A stretch of DNA of 63,059 bases, taken from Candidatus Peregrinibacteria bacterium. Lineage in GTDB: Bacteria > Patescibacteriota > Gracilibacteria > Peribacterales > Peribacteraceae. The position numbers and the translations under genes were made by a program. The notes below the pieces were generated by a model. That model had not been told where the DNA came from and ran no database searches. It saw only the letters and a program-made list of their open reading frames with translations. Where the stretch lies: contig JACPXZ010000017.1 of NCBI GenBank assembly GCA_016196225.1, forward strand, positions 1-63,059. The letters run 5' to 3'. Shown here one piece after another: positions 24,456-32,593 of this stretch. The first letter of the stretch is position 1; every line of letters begins with the position of its first letter.

Positions 24456-25028
24456 ATGGATCCCATAAAAATCCCTCAAAACGTCTACGTTGAAGACCGA
24501 ATCATCGGATCTCTCACGCTCCGGCAGATTATCGTCATTGTCATTGGCGGAGGAATCAGCTACATATTTTATGCGTTCATGCAAAAAACCTACGGATACG
24601 TCGGTATCCCCCTTATGATCATCAGTGCTATTCCCATGATGATCTCCGTGGCCTTTGCCTTCGTCCGCATCCATGACTTGAGTCTCTTAAAGCTTATTCT
24701 TCTCCTCATCGAACGATCCAGTAAACCTCATATCCGTACATGGGGCCCGCGAAGCGGAATCACCATCATCATTAAAACAGAACAAGTAACACAGGAGAAA
24801 AAACATGCGCATACAGAGTCAGCAGAACAAATCCAAACATTGAGTACTCTTCTCGATACACTTCCTTCGAGGCCTATCGAAGGAGAGGAAGAGAATTTAC
24901 CGCAGAGACCCGTTAACCGAGCGTCCGTTCAGATCGAACCCCTGACCCATCCCATAGATCAGCCGATGCCTCCCGCCCGTGTATCCGTCAGCCTGTTCCA
25001 AACTCCTCCTCCCGCCAATGCCCGATAA
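24456..25028 (+). CDS. PrgI family protein (type IV secretion-associated)
   Basis: A 190-residue protein. Residues 1-90 form the PrgI domain: a short start IPQNVYVEDRIIGSLTLRQI, then two membrane helices (IIVIVIGGGISYIFYAF and VGIPLMIISAIPMMISVAFA). The rest is a polar, Pro-rich cytosolic tail. In Patescibacteria and Firmicutes, PrgI genes precede TraC/VirB4-like genes of conjugation-type machines. Here it overlaps the TraC-like gene by 11 bases, which preserves that order. Confidence 0.82.
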   Translation: MDPIKIPQNVYVEDRIIGSLTLRQIIVIVIGGGISYIFYAFMQKTYGYVGIPLMIISAIPMMISVAFAFVRIHDLSLLKLILLLIERSSKPHIRTWGPRSGITIIIKTEQVTQEKKHAHTESAEQIQTLSTLLDTLPSRPIEGEEENLPQRPVNRASVQIEPLTHPIDQPMPPARVSVSLFQTPPPANAR

Positions 25029-25788
25029 TGACACCCTCAAATCGGCAAAAAAGATTGACGATGCGGATACGCCCGAGAAAATCGAATTTGGAAAAACCGT
25101 CCGCGCTCAAAAACATCGACAAGCGGACGTCCAGCAGTTCCTCCCCATCTCCGAAATCCGCAATGACACGGTATTTCTGAAAAACGGAGGTATGCGGGCC
25201 GTACTGGAAATCGAGGCGATCAACTTTAATCTTAAGAGCGAAACAGAACAGCAGGCAATCATCGCCGGATATGGCGCCTTTGCCAACACATTGAGTTTCC
25301 CCGTACAAATCGTCATTCGATCCTACAAAACCAATATCGACCCGTATCTCAATTATCTTGAATCCGTCGGACAAAACCAACCTAATCCACTCCTCAAGGC
25401 ACAAACACTCTCGTATGCACAGTTTTTGCGACAAATCCTCGAAACGGCAGATATCATGCAAAAACGCTTCTACATCATTATTCCCTTCGACGAAGAAGAA
25501 CGAAAAAAAACGATGGTGGAAAAAATGTTCTCCTTTATGGGGAACTCAACCGATTCTGTCGGTAAGGCTTCATACCGGCATACGGAATTTAATAAGCACA
25601 ATGCCAAATTGAAGGAGCGTGTTGAACTCGTACGCACGGGACTGGAAAACATCGGACTCCGGACACACCAACTGGATACCCGTCAACTTGTCGAAGTCTA
25701 CTATCAGATCTATAACCCACTGACCTCGATCAGCCAAAAGCTCCCGGAGGATCTAGAACTCCTTCATATCAAAAAGGACGTTCTATAA
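25018..25788 (+). CDS. TraC-like protein, N-terminal (non-ATPase) domain only
   Basis: A 256-residue protein matching the N-terminal region of conjugative TraC/VirB4 proteins: VQQFLPISEIRNDTVFLKNG, RAVLEIEAINFNLKSETEQQ, SFPVQIVIRSYKTNIDPYL and LDTRQLVEVYYQIYNP. It stops where the ATPase half would begin and has no Walker motif. In many Patescibacteria the ATPase is a separate next gene. Here the next gene encodes ribosomal protein S1, so the partner must be elsewhere or lost. Confidence 0.75.
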   Translation: MPDNDTLKSAKKIDDADTPEKIEFGKTVRAQKHRQADVQQFLPISEIRNDTVFLKNGGMRAVLEIEAINFNLKSETEQQAIIAGYGAFANTLSFPVQIVIRSYKTNIDPYLNYLESVGQNQPNPLLKAQTLSYAQFLRQILETADIMQKRFYIIIPFDEEERKKTMVEKMFSFMGNSTDSVGKASYRHTEFNKHNAKLKERVELVRTGLENIGLRTHQLDTRQLVEVYYQIYNPLTSISQKLPEDLELLHIKKDVL

Positions 25789-25789
25789 T

Positions 25790-25818
25790 TTGACACACCG
25801 TCAAAACTTCTACAAAAT
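25790..25818 (+). promoter_or_regulatory. rpsA promoter
   Basis: TTGACA (25790-25795), 17-base spacer, CAAAAT (25813-25818). It predicts a leader of about 70 bases, unlike the leaderless genes nearby. Confidence 0.5.
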
Positions 25819-25836
25819 ACACGCGCTGGAATTGCT

Positions 25837-25881
25837 CGTGCGAGGATATCAGCCAATCTCTTTATCTTTTCCACTCGCACG
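25837..25881 (+). promoter_or_regulatory. Stem-loop in the S1 leader (possible autoregulatory element)
   Basis: CGTGCGAG (25837-25844) pairs perfectly with CTCGCACG (25874-25881) across a 29-base pyrimidine-rich loop, ending 13 bases before the S1 start codon. No Shine-Dalgarno is present. Ribosomal protein S1 represses its own translation in other bacteria, so a leader structure here is plausible. Confidence 0.4.
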
Positions 25882-25894
25882 CTCGTTTTCGACT

Positions 25895-27262
25895 ATGCCG
25901 CGACCACCAACCATCCCCAATCACCCCATGGAGGAACTTCTCAAAAAGTCCCCTCCCCCTTTTCAGAGTCGCCCGGGAGAATTGGTGGATGGAATGGTAG
26001 TATTTCGGGGAAAGAACAAATTACTTATCGATCTTGCGGGGATCGCAACGGGGATCGTCTCGGGGCGGGAGCTGCGGGATTCCTTCAATACCTTCCGCCA
26101 ACTCAATGTGGGCGATACCGTTGCCGCCCTGATCCTCGAGGAAGAAAACGACGAAGGACTGGTCGTATTAAGTCTCCGCATGGCGAGCCAGCAAAAGGCA
26201 TGGGAACGATTCCATCAGCTGGTCGAAAAAGACACAACGATGGAATTCAAAGCAGAGGAAGCAAACAAGGGAGGGCTTCTCAGTAACATCGACGGGATCC
26301 GCGCGTTCCTCCCTGTAAGTCAACTCGCTCCTGCCAACTATCCTCGCGTCAATAATGCCGATGCTGTCGAAATTATCGCTCGTCTCCAAAAATTTGTCGG
26401 CCATACCTTCCTCGTCAAGATTATGACGATGGACAAAGAGGCGGGGAAAATCGTGGTTTCCGAACGCGAAGCGATGTCCGAGCAACGTGCAAAAGCACTG
26501 GAAAAGTTGCGCGTTGGAGAAGTGAAAGAAGGTATCGTAAGCGGTATCGTAAAGTTTGGACTGTTCGTCACATTCGAAGGACTGGAAGGTCTCGTCCATA
26601 TTTCCGAAATAGCTTGGGGACATGTCAAAAATCCCGCAGAATATGCGGACGTCGGTGATCGCGTAACCGTCAAGGTCATCGGAATGGACGGTGAAAAGCT
26701 TTCTCTCAGTATCAAACAACTTGCCAAAGATCCATGGGAAGAAGTTGCCGAGCGGTATCCGGTAGGTAAACACGTGCAGGGAACAGTTGTGCGATTTGCC
26801 GACTATGGCGCTTTTCTTCGCCTCGAAAAAGACATCAACGGCCTTGTTCATTTATCGGAACTCGCTCACCACAAAGTTGCTGACCCGTCGGAGATCCTTA
26901 CCATCGGGCAAAAGGTGGAAGCACAGGTAATCAACATTGATATCGACGAACGTCGTATCGGCCTCTCCATCAAAGCCATCCTTCCCATCGACAAAAAGAC
27001 TCTCGAGCGCCTCAAAAAGGAACGAGAAGAGGAAGAAGAAAAAAAGAAAGCGGAAGCTTCTCCAAAAGAAGAACCTCAACAGGAGGAACCTAAAGAGTCA
27101 ACAAAGAAAAAAGGGAAGGAATCCAAAAACGAATGGATCGCATCCAAGAGTGGCAAAAAATATTACCCCGTTGATTCTGCCGCAGGCAAAAAGATCAAAG
27201 AGGAAAATCGGGTGTACTTTGCAACGGAAGAGGAGGCGAAGAAGGCAGGATACTCTGCTTAA
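25895..27262 (+). CDS. rpsA: 30S ribosomal protein S1 with C-terminal Ada-like domain
   Basis: A 455-residue protein with four S1 OB-fold repeats (about 25-95, 105-195, 210-285 and 300-370), the last two with KEGIVSGIVKFGLFVTFEGL and VQGTVVRFADYGAFLRLE. A highly charged Glu/Lys linker follows (375-410). The last 40 residues (EWIASKSGKKYYPVDSA, then KIKEENRVYFATEEEA and KKAGY) resemble the Ada metal-binding fold without its cysteines. It binds mRNA on the ribosome. I start at the ATG giving MPRPPTIPNHPMEELL; earlier in-frame sequence lies in the leader. Confidence 0.93.
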   Translation: MPRPPTIPNHPMEELLKKSPPPFQSRPGELVDGMVVFRGKNKLLIDLAGIATGIVSGRELRDSFNTFRQLNVGDTVAALILEEENDEGLVVLSLRMASQQKAWERFHQLVEKDTTMEFKAEEANKGGLLSNIDGIRAFLPVSQLAPANYPRVNNADAVEIIARLQKFVGHTFLVKIMTMDKEAGKIVVSEREAMSEQRAKALEKLRVGEVKEGIVSGIVKFGLFVTFEGLEGLVHISEIAWGHVKNPAEYADVGDRVTVKVIGMDGEKLSLSIKQLAKDPWEEVAERYPVGKHVQGTVVRFADYGAFLRLEKDINGLVHLSELAHHKVADPSEILTIGQKVEAQVINIDIDERRIGLSIKAILPIDKKTLERLKKEREEEEEKKKAEASPKEEPQQEEPKESTKKKGKESKNEWIASKSGKKYYPVDSAAGKKIKEENRVYFATEEEAKKAGYSA

Positions 27263-27594
27263 AGAGACTGCTGACTCAAAAAGTGCAGGTGAATATAAAA
27301 CACCATCTGTCCTCCCCCTCGCCCCACATGGAACGTAAGGCGGTAGCCATCAATCCCGCGATTTTTCGCAAATTGCTGTGCCGTGCGAATAAGTAACCCC
27401 GGCACATGTGCGGTTTCGTCCGTAAGATCCGCGATGGAGGGAATAACGTCATTCTCTTTTTTGGGAATAAAAAGAAGATGCGTCGGAGCTGCGGGATTGA
27501 TGTCTTTAAATGCCATCACCTCCTCATCCTCATAGACAATATCCGCAGCGGCCTTCTTATCCCGTATATCATGGAAAATCGTACGTTCTATCAT
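27259..27594 (-). CDS. HIT family nucleotide hydrolase
   Basis: A 111-residue HINT-type protein: TIFHDIRDKKAAADIVYEDE, AFKDINPAAPTHLLFIPKK and HVGRGGGQMVFYIHLHFLS. The histidine triad reads YIHLH instead of HxHxH, keeping the two last histidines including the nucleophile. It hydrolyses nucleoside phosphoramidates in homologues. It is convergent with rpsA (4-base overlap). A minus-strand TAAACT (27609-27604) ends 9 bases before the ATG. Confidence 0.92.
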   Translation of the reverse strand: MIERTIFHDIRDKKAAADIVYEDEEVMAFKDINPAAPTHLLFIPKKENDVIPSIADLTDETAHVPGLLIRTAQQFAKNRGIDGYRLTFHVGRGGGQMVFYIHLHFLSQQSL

Positions 27595-27640
27595 ACAAAT
27601 AGCAGTTTACATTGATTTTTAAGTCAAAAAATGGGAAAAT

Positions 27641-28126
27641 ATGGAAGAAATGCCCCATTCCCCCACCTCACCAGAGAAGGCCTCACCGTCCCCTGAATCT
27701 GATCAAAAAATCCTCCTTGTCGAACAGCCAAAATCAGCCCGTCTCGACTCATTACTTGATGAAATCGGGAAAATTACCGAATCCGCCCCCCAGACGACGC
27801 GTGAAGATCACGGAGGAGGAGGCTCACTCTCCGGCGGGAGCTCTTCCACAATCTCCCTACGAGAAGGATTAATATCCTCTCTCCCCGAAGCCCCCGTCAT
27901 GCAGGCACAATTACAAGCGCACATCGAACAGGAAAAACAGCGCCTTCGTCGCGAAGCTCGCCGGATTTCCCGTCTTGGACAACCGGGACGGGCATATCAC
28001 CTCAACGAACTCTACAAACAAATTCGCCAATTGCAGTCCCTCCTTGCCACTATTCTCGTGGCATCGTACGAACATCTCAAACGATTTTTTGTCCGTACCT
28101 TCATCGATCGTCAACCAATTCTCTGA
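27641..28126 (+). CDS. Hypothetical protein with helical C-terminus
   Basis: A 161-residue protein. The first 95 residues are low complexity, rich in Ser, Pro and Gly (GGGGSLSGGSSS). The C-terminal 60 residues are helical and basic (HIEQEKQRLRREARRISRLG and HLNELYKQIRQLQSLLATIL). No family is recognised, and it has no signal peptide. It lies between HIT and a small convergent membrane gene. The short gap upstream shows no clear -10. Confidence 0.55.
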   Translation: MEEMPHSPTSPEKASPSPESDQKILLVEQPKSARLDSLLDEIGKITESAPQTTREDHGGGGSLSGGSSSTISLREGLISSLPEAPVMQAQLQAHIEQEKQRLRREARRISRLGQPGRAYHLNELYKQIRQLQSLLATILVASYEHLKRFFVRTFIDRQPIL

Positions 28127-28133
28127 CTCAATA

Positions 28134-28391
28134 TTATTTGGAAGAATGCTTCTTGTCCTTGTGATGTTTCCCCTTATCTTCCAAAGAGTTGGATATCCAC
28201 TCGATCGCCTTATCCGTAAGCGAAAGCGGTTTTAAGATTACCGTTTCCAATTCTTCCGTTATGCCCTCAATCCGGCGGGTGATCTTACGCAGATCCACGA
28301 CGATGAAGAGAATGTTGTAAAGGACAAACACCAAAAAAACATCCACAATGATGCGAAGAACCGTCGTAAGATCAAATGATTGCTCGAGCAC
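28134..28391 (-). CDS. Small single-helix membrane protein
   Basis: An 85-residue protein with a GTG start. One long membrane helix (VLRIIVDVFLVFVLYNILFIVV) is followed by an amphipathic region (KITRRIEGITEELETVIL) and a Lys/His-rich tail (EDKGKHHKDKKHSSK). No family is recognised. It is convergent with the hypothetical gene at 27641 and divergent from the TPR protein, whose promoter lies within 40 bases of its start. Confidence 0.6.
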   Translation of the reverse strand: MLEQSFDLTTVLRIIVDVFLVFVLYNILFIVVDLRKITRRIEGITEELETVILKPLSLTDKAIEWISNSLEDKGKHHKDKKHSSK

Positions 28392-28418
28392 AATAGAGAA
28401 AAAAGGGTAAACCTATCG

Positions 28419-28424
28419 TACAAT
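28419..28424 (+). promoter_or_regulatory. -10 element (TACAAT), leaderless
   Basis: TACAAT ends 6 bases before the ATG at 28431, so transcription should start at or next to the start codon. Confidence 0.5.
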
Positions 28425-28430
28425 AGCTCC

Positions 28431-30014
28431 ATGCGGTTACGCAATACGTTTCTTCTGATCCTTCTCCCGCTCCTCCTCTATGTGCCGTATCTCCACAATG
28501 ATTTCGTTGCGCTCGATGATGAACTGCTCATCCTCGATAATCCCACCGCACACGGTCTCTCATGGAAAAACATTCAAAACGCCTTCCTGTCCTATGATCC
28601 TGAACTTTATATTCCTCTTACTCTCCTCACATACCAAACCGAATACGGTCTATTCGGCCAGAGCTCATTCCCCTATCACACAACAAATCTCCTCCTCCAT
28701 CTTGGGAGTACCGTCCTTCTCCTATACATCTTCCGAAAACTGCTTGATGAAAAAACGGCACTCGTTGCAGCTCTCCTTTTCGGAATTCACCCCCTGAATA
28801 CCGAAACGGTGATGTGGGCCAGCGCGAGGAAGGATGTGCTCATGGGATTCTTCTTCTTATTGAGTATGTATTTTTATATGTCCGAACGAAAGCGTTTAAG
28901 CATATCGGCATTTCTCCTTGCCTGTCTTGCCAAAGTCACTGCGGTCACTCTCCCATTCATACTCCTTGCCATAGATATCGTACAAAAAAAACCCATCGAC
29001 TCCAAAAATATCCGAAGCAAACTCCCCTACTTCATTATTTCTATCGTCTTCATCATCATTGCACTCTTCGGTAAACACACACCAACCTCTCTCCTTACCC
29101 CTATCCTCATTTCCTTCGTCGCCGTCCCCTTTTCTCTCGGGAAATTTCTGCTCCCCATCAACCTATCGATCTTCTACCCCTTCACCGATGATGTGTTTTG
29201 GAACCACCCCCGTATTCTTATTGGCTTCCTCATTGTCGCGACAATCACCATCGCGGTATGGATCCTGCGGAAACGATCTTCCCTCCCTCTACTTTCCTGG
29301 ATCGTTTTCCTTATGCTCCTTGCCCCTTCCCTCACCAATGTTCTTAAGGGGGGAGAATATGGTTCCATAGATATCTATATCACCTCCGATCGCTATATGT
29401 ATCTGCCGATGATCGCCATTCTTCCTCTCATTGCGTACATCCTTTTACGCCGCCCGATGCTCTTCGCAACTCCCATCATTATTTTTGCTCTTTCGTACGC
29501 GACATATTCCCAAGCAAAAACATGGACCAATAGCGAGACGCTCTTCACTCACGTGATCGCCTCACAAAAAAACGCGCACGTGGCGTATAACAACCTTGCG
29601 GGCATCTATGCAAAAAACCGAGAATACGAACGTGCTCTCAAACTCTACGAACGGTCTAAAGCAATCAAACCCACATGGCGAACTCTCTTTAACCTCGGCC
29701 AGATCTACGGGTCTCTTGGGCGATCCCCCGATGCCATCGATGCCTACCAAGAGCTCCTCCTCATCCGTCCGGATTATGCCGAAGCTCTCGCGCAACTTGG
29801 CGGTCTCCTGCTTCGCCAAGGGGACACAGGGAATGCATTGTTACTCCTCGAACGTGCCCGCATGCTCGATCCCAACCTCACATCCGTCCACTATAACCTC
29901 GGTTTGATCTACGAACACACAGGGAATACAACACGTGCCCATGAATCGTTCGAACGCGTACTCCAACTCAACCCTTCGGATTCGCAAGCACAGAAAAAGT
30001 TACAAAACTTTTAG
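28431..30014 (+). CDS. Multi-pass membrane protein with TPR repeats (TMTC/GT-C-like)
   Basis: A 527-residue protein. About ten membrane helices span residues 5-370. Sequence features match TMTC-type GT-C glycosyltransferase-like proteins: DFVALDDELLILDNP after the first helix, FGIHPLNTETVMWASARKD and ITSDRYMYLPM. At least three TPR units fill the C-terminus (about 390-525: AYNNLAGIYAKNREYERALK, FNLGQIYGSLGRSPDAIDAY, VHYNLGLIYEHTGNTTRAHE). Eukaryotic TMTCs O-mannosylate proteins. Here the role in glycosylating surface proteins is inference. Confidence 0.82.
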   Translation: MRLRNTFLLILLPLLLYVPYLHNDFVALDDELLILDNPTAHGLSWKNIQNAFLSYDPELYIPLTLLTYQTEYGLFGQSSFPYHTTNLLLHLGSTVLLLYIFRKLLDEKTALVAALLFGIHPLNTETVMWASARKDVLMGFFFLLSMYFYMSERKRLSISAFLLACLAKVTAVTLPFILLAIDIVQKKPIDSKNIRSKLPYFIISIVFIIIALFGKHTPTSLLTPILISFVAVPFSLGKFLLPINLSIFYPFTDDVFWNHPRILIGFLIVATITIAVWILRKRSSLPLLSWIVFLMLLAPSLTNVLKGGEYGSIDIYITSDRYMYLPMIAILPLIAYILLRRPMLFATPIIIFALSYATYSQAKTWTNSETLFTHVIASQKNAHVAYNNLAGIYAKNREYERALKLYERSKAIKPTWRTLFNLGQIYGSLGRSPDAIDAYQELLLIRPDYAEALAQLGGLLLRQGDTGNALLLLERARMLDPNLTSVHYNLGLIYEHTGNTTRAHESFERVLQLNPSDSQAQKKLQNF

Positions 30015-30016
30015 CA

Positions 30017-30111
30017 CCCCTCCCGACGGGAGGGGACAAAGGGGAGGGGGTAAGAGCAAAAAAATATATAAATCTCATCCCCCCTCCTTAATCCTCCCCC
30101 GTCGGGGGAGG
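30017..30111. repeat. Inverted-repeat cluster between convergent genes
   Basis: Two GC-rich hairpins (CCCCTCCC/GGGAGGGG at 30017-30035 and CCTCCCCC/GGGGGAGG at 30093-30111) flank a further long-range pairing of AAGGGGAGGGGG with CCCCCCTCCTT, with an A-rich loop. It can act as a bidirectional terminator. The type resembles dispersed GC-rich repeats found in many genomes. Confidence 0.65.
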
Positions 30112-30127
30112 TACTCCAGAGAATAAG

Positions 30128-31333
30128 TTAAAGAAGAACCAAAATCCCTGTTCCGTACATCAAGAGGAGCCCCAATAAAAATCCCAGAACGTTGGAGAGC
30201 GTAAAGAGCGATTTCCACCGTCCGCCGGCCATATGGTGAAGAATATCAAACGACACATCGAAGATTGCTCCCGACCCAATCCCAAGGAAAAGCACCCCCA
30301 CAACCGGAGAATATGCAAACCCTCCAAGGAGGGTCCCGACAATCGTCGGACCCCCCGCAAGTAATCCCATCAGAACGAGATGCGGGAATGCACGTTTCAT
30401 TGTAAACGCATGACGGATCATCGGAGCGACAATCGCAATCCCTTCCGTGAGGTTATGCGCCATGAATCCAAGTACGAGCGCCCCCCCGAGTGCAACCTCT
30501 CCCAATGCATACGCGCTCCCGATCGCAAGACCCTCTCCAAGGTTATGAAACCCAATTCCAAGCGCAATAAGATACCCCCAAACAAGAGAACGCGTATCGC
30601 CTCCAAACTTCTGCACGGCAAACTCCGTACGATACGATACACTTCCCAAAATCAAAACGGAGAGCAGGATCCCGATGAGCAGGAGCCCTTCCCCGTTCAG
30701 GGCTCCCGGTACCTCTTCAATAAGTTCCAATCCTTCTGCCAACGTATCCACCCCCAAAAAAAGGAGGAGTCCGATCGTGAGCGCTAGGAAGAACGAATAC
30801 CCATTCTCTTTAAACCGTCGCATCCACGGGAACCAGAGAAGTCCCAGAAGAACGGGGATCACCCCGACATAGAGTCCGAGAAGGATGAATGTTTGAATAT
30901 GGACTTTATCCAAGACCGGCGTCAGGAAGGACACATCTATGTCTTTCTCGAACGTGACACCATTCCGCGAGATCAGCGTAAACGAAAGTGGATCGCCATC
31001 TGTCCAGGGATAAAAGATCGATACCCAACCGCGCTCAAGAGGCTCAAGGGTGATCGTGGGCTCCATACTGAACTGCCACAACACTTCGTTCACGGTGAGC
31101 TGGGCCACCGTCACCGGTTCCGGCCCATCGTTGAAGACATGAAGAACAATATGTTCCGGTGTAAAGGTTATCCGCTGGATCATAAGATTCTCGATCGGTG
31201 GAATATCCGCCTCAAACACTCCGAGGAGTCCATGCTGCAAAAAAACCCAGACCAGCCCCCCAAAAGCGAGGAGTGGAACCAGTATATGAATCCACCAATA
31301 CCAACGCCGAGAATCGCACTGCACCTCATTCAT
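30128..31333 (-). CDS. ZIP family metal transporter with extracytoplasmic domain
   Basis: A 401-residue protein. An N-terminal helix (IHILVPLLAFGGLVWVFLQ) and an exported beta-sandwich-like domain of about 120 residues precede eight ZIP helices. The metal-binding motifs are GIGFHNLGEGLAIGSAY and GFMAHNLTEGIAIV. ZIPs import zinc, iron or manganese into the cytosol. It overlaps the stop of the multicopper oxidase gene by 8 bases (ATGAATGA), so the two are co-expressed. The extra domain is unusual for ZIP proteins and could interact with the oxidase. Confidence 0.85.
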   Translation of the reverse strand: MNEVQCDSRRWYWWIHILVPLLAFGGLVWVFLQHGLLGVFEADIPPIENLMIQRITFTPEHIVLHVFNDGPEPVTVAQLTVNEVLWQFSMEPTITLEPLERGWVSIFYPWTDGDPLSFTLISRNGVTFEKDIDVSFLTPVLDKVHIQTFILLGLYVGVIPVLLGLLWFPWMRRFKENGYSFFLALTIGLLLFLGVDTLAEGLELIEEVPGALNGEGLLLIGILLSVLILGSVSYRTEFAVQKFGGDTRSLVWGYLIALGIGFHNLGEGLAIGSAYALGEVALGGALVLGFMAHNLTEGIAIVAPMIRHAFTMKRAFPHLVLMGLLAGGPTIVGTLLGGFAYSPVVGVLFLGIGSGAIFDVSFDILHHMAGGRWKSLFTLSNVLGFLLGLLLMYGTGILVLL

Positions 31334-32375
31334 GGACACCGGGGTCATCAACGACATGGAACATCCCCATCCATCCGAGTTCCGCAAATTCCGTCACGTG
31401 CGCATGGAACATGTACATCCCCGGCTCTTTAAACGTGGTATCGAGGATCGCCCGTTCCCCCTGCCCCATAACAATGATATCCGTAAAAAGATCCGGCACC
31501 ATTTTTGTCCCCGTATCGTAGTGATCGAAGAACGTCGCATGAAGGTGGAAGGAGTTCACCGGATCAAACTCAAGCATGTTGCTCAAATGAATACGGACAC
31601 GTTCGCCGGTACGGATGGGGATCGGATCATACGCATACGCAAACGCACGACTGTTCACCGCATAAATCTCGTTTGACCCGTCAAAGTTCACGTCAAAGCC
31701 ATTCATCACCATCACCAGCTCACGATCCGGTTTGGGGCGGGTATCCACCTTGGGATCGACGATGTATGCGCCATAGAGTCCACGAGTAATGTGATGCGAA
31801 ACCGGATAACTGTGACAATGATAGAGATGCGTCCCGTAAGGCTCTGCCTTGAATTCGTACGTAAAAGATTCTCCGGGAAGTACCAATTGATCCGGTGCCG
31901 ATCCATCCATACTCGACGCATGGAACCCATGGAAGTGCATGGTATGAGGCTTGCCCCCGCGGTTATCAAACGTGATGCGTATCGTATCCCCCTCCGTCGC
32001 CCGTACCGTCGGCCCCGGGACCTGCCCATTGTAGGTCCATGCAGGATAAAAGACGCCGGGTGCCACTTCGATTTCCTTATCCTCGATATAAAAAAGATAC
32101 TCCCGGAGCATTGTCCCGTCGGGAAGTATCTTTTCTTTATAATACTTTTCACGCTCCTCTGTCGGGAGATTGTTAAAATTCCATGTCGTGAGGAATGCGA
32201 GCGGGTCAAAATCCTGCGTCAAAAAGTCTCCCGTCGCCCCGATCTTCTCCTGTGCGATCTGCTGGAGCTTCTGCATCGCCGCATCATCAGGCACTCGTGC
32301 ACACCCCACCAGGATCAACGCAACCCCAATGAATGCCATACCATGCGCCAATGTGCGGGAGAAAATCCTTTTCAT
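31326..32375 (-). CDS. Lipoprotein multicopper oxidase (two cupredoxin domains)
   Basis: A 349-residue protein with lipobox LVGC (Cys25) and two cupredoxin domains. Copper ligands are visible: HFHGFH (147-152), HLYHCHSYPVSHH (183-195), FHLH near 268 and MFHAH near 322. The type 1 site in domain 1 has H, C and H but a Leu where Met is usual. Two-domain oxidases work as trimers with copper at the interfaces. It is upstream of and overlapping a ZIP transporter gene, suggesting metal oxidation coupled to uptake or detoxification. Confidence 0.87.
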   Translation of the reverse strand: MKRIFSRTLAHGMAFIGVALILVGCARVPDDAAMQKLQQIAQEKIGATGDFLTQDFDPLAFLTTWNFNNLPTEEREKYYKEKILPDGTMLREYLFYIEDKEIEVAPGVFYPAWTYNGQVPGPTVRATEGDTIRITFDNRGGKPHTMHFHGFHASSMDGSAPDQLVLPGESFTYEFKAEPYGTHLYHCHSYPVSHHITRGLYGAYIVDPKVDTRPKPDRELVMVMNGFDVNFDGSNEIYAVNSRAFAYAYDPIPIRTGERVRIHLSNMLEFDPVNSFHLHATFFDHYDTGTKMVPDLFTDIIVMGQGERAILDTTFKEPGMYMFHAHVTEFAELGWMGMFHVVDDPGVHE

Positions 32376-32430
32376 AGAGAAAAGATGTCATTATTGGCGA
32401 ATGGCCAAAAAATGCAATAGAATAACTATA

Positions 32431-32519
32431 GTCCCAGTACTATTACAACCGCTTGCCCGGCGTAGCTCAGAGGACGAAGTCAGGTGATGGGTCCGACTAG
32501 GAGTCTGTGCCCCTGACGG
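32431..32519. repeat. E element copy 1 with partial att-like end
   Basis: It starts with a partial att-like end (CCAGTACTATTACAACCG), then CTTGCCCGGCGTAGCTCAG, GACGAAGTCAGGTGATGGGT, CCGACTAGGAGTCTGTGCC and CCTGACGG. The middle resembles the 5' half of a tRNA (CGTAGCTCAG...). Related copies are at 37890, 40262 and 34059. The antiporter gene follows 74 bases later. Confidence 0.65.
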
Positions 32520-32593
32520 AAACTTCCGTTCAATAAGCCTGTTGCATCGGAATTGCCAAGTACAGCAATAATCAATATCATGCCAATCACACT

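Noticed and set aside
27259-27594. HIT gene called inactive because the first His of the triad is Tyr
   Set aside because: The nucleophilic and following histidines (HLH) remain; the first position varies in the family.
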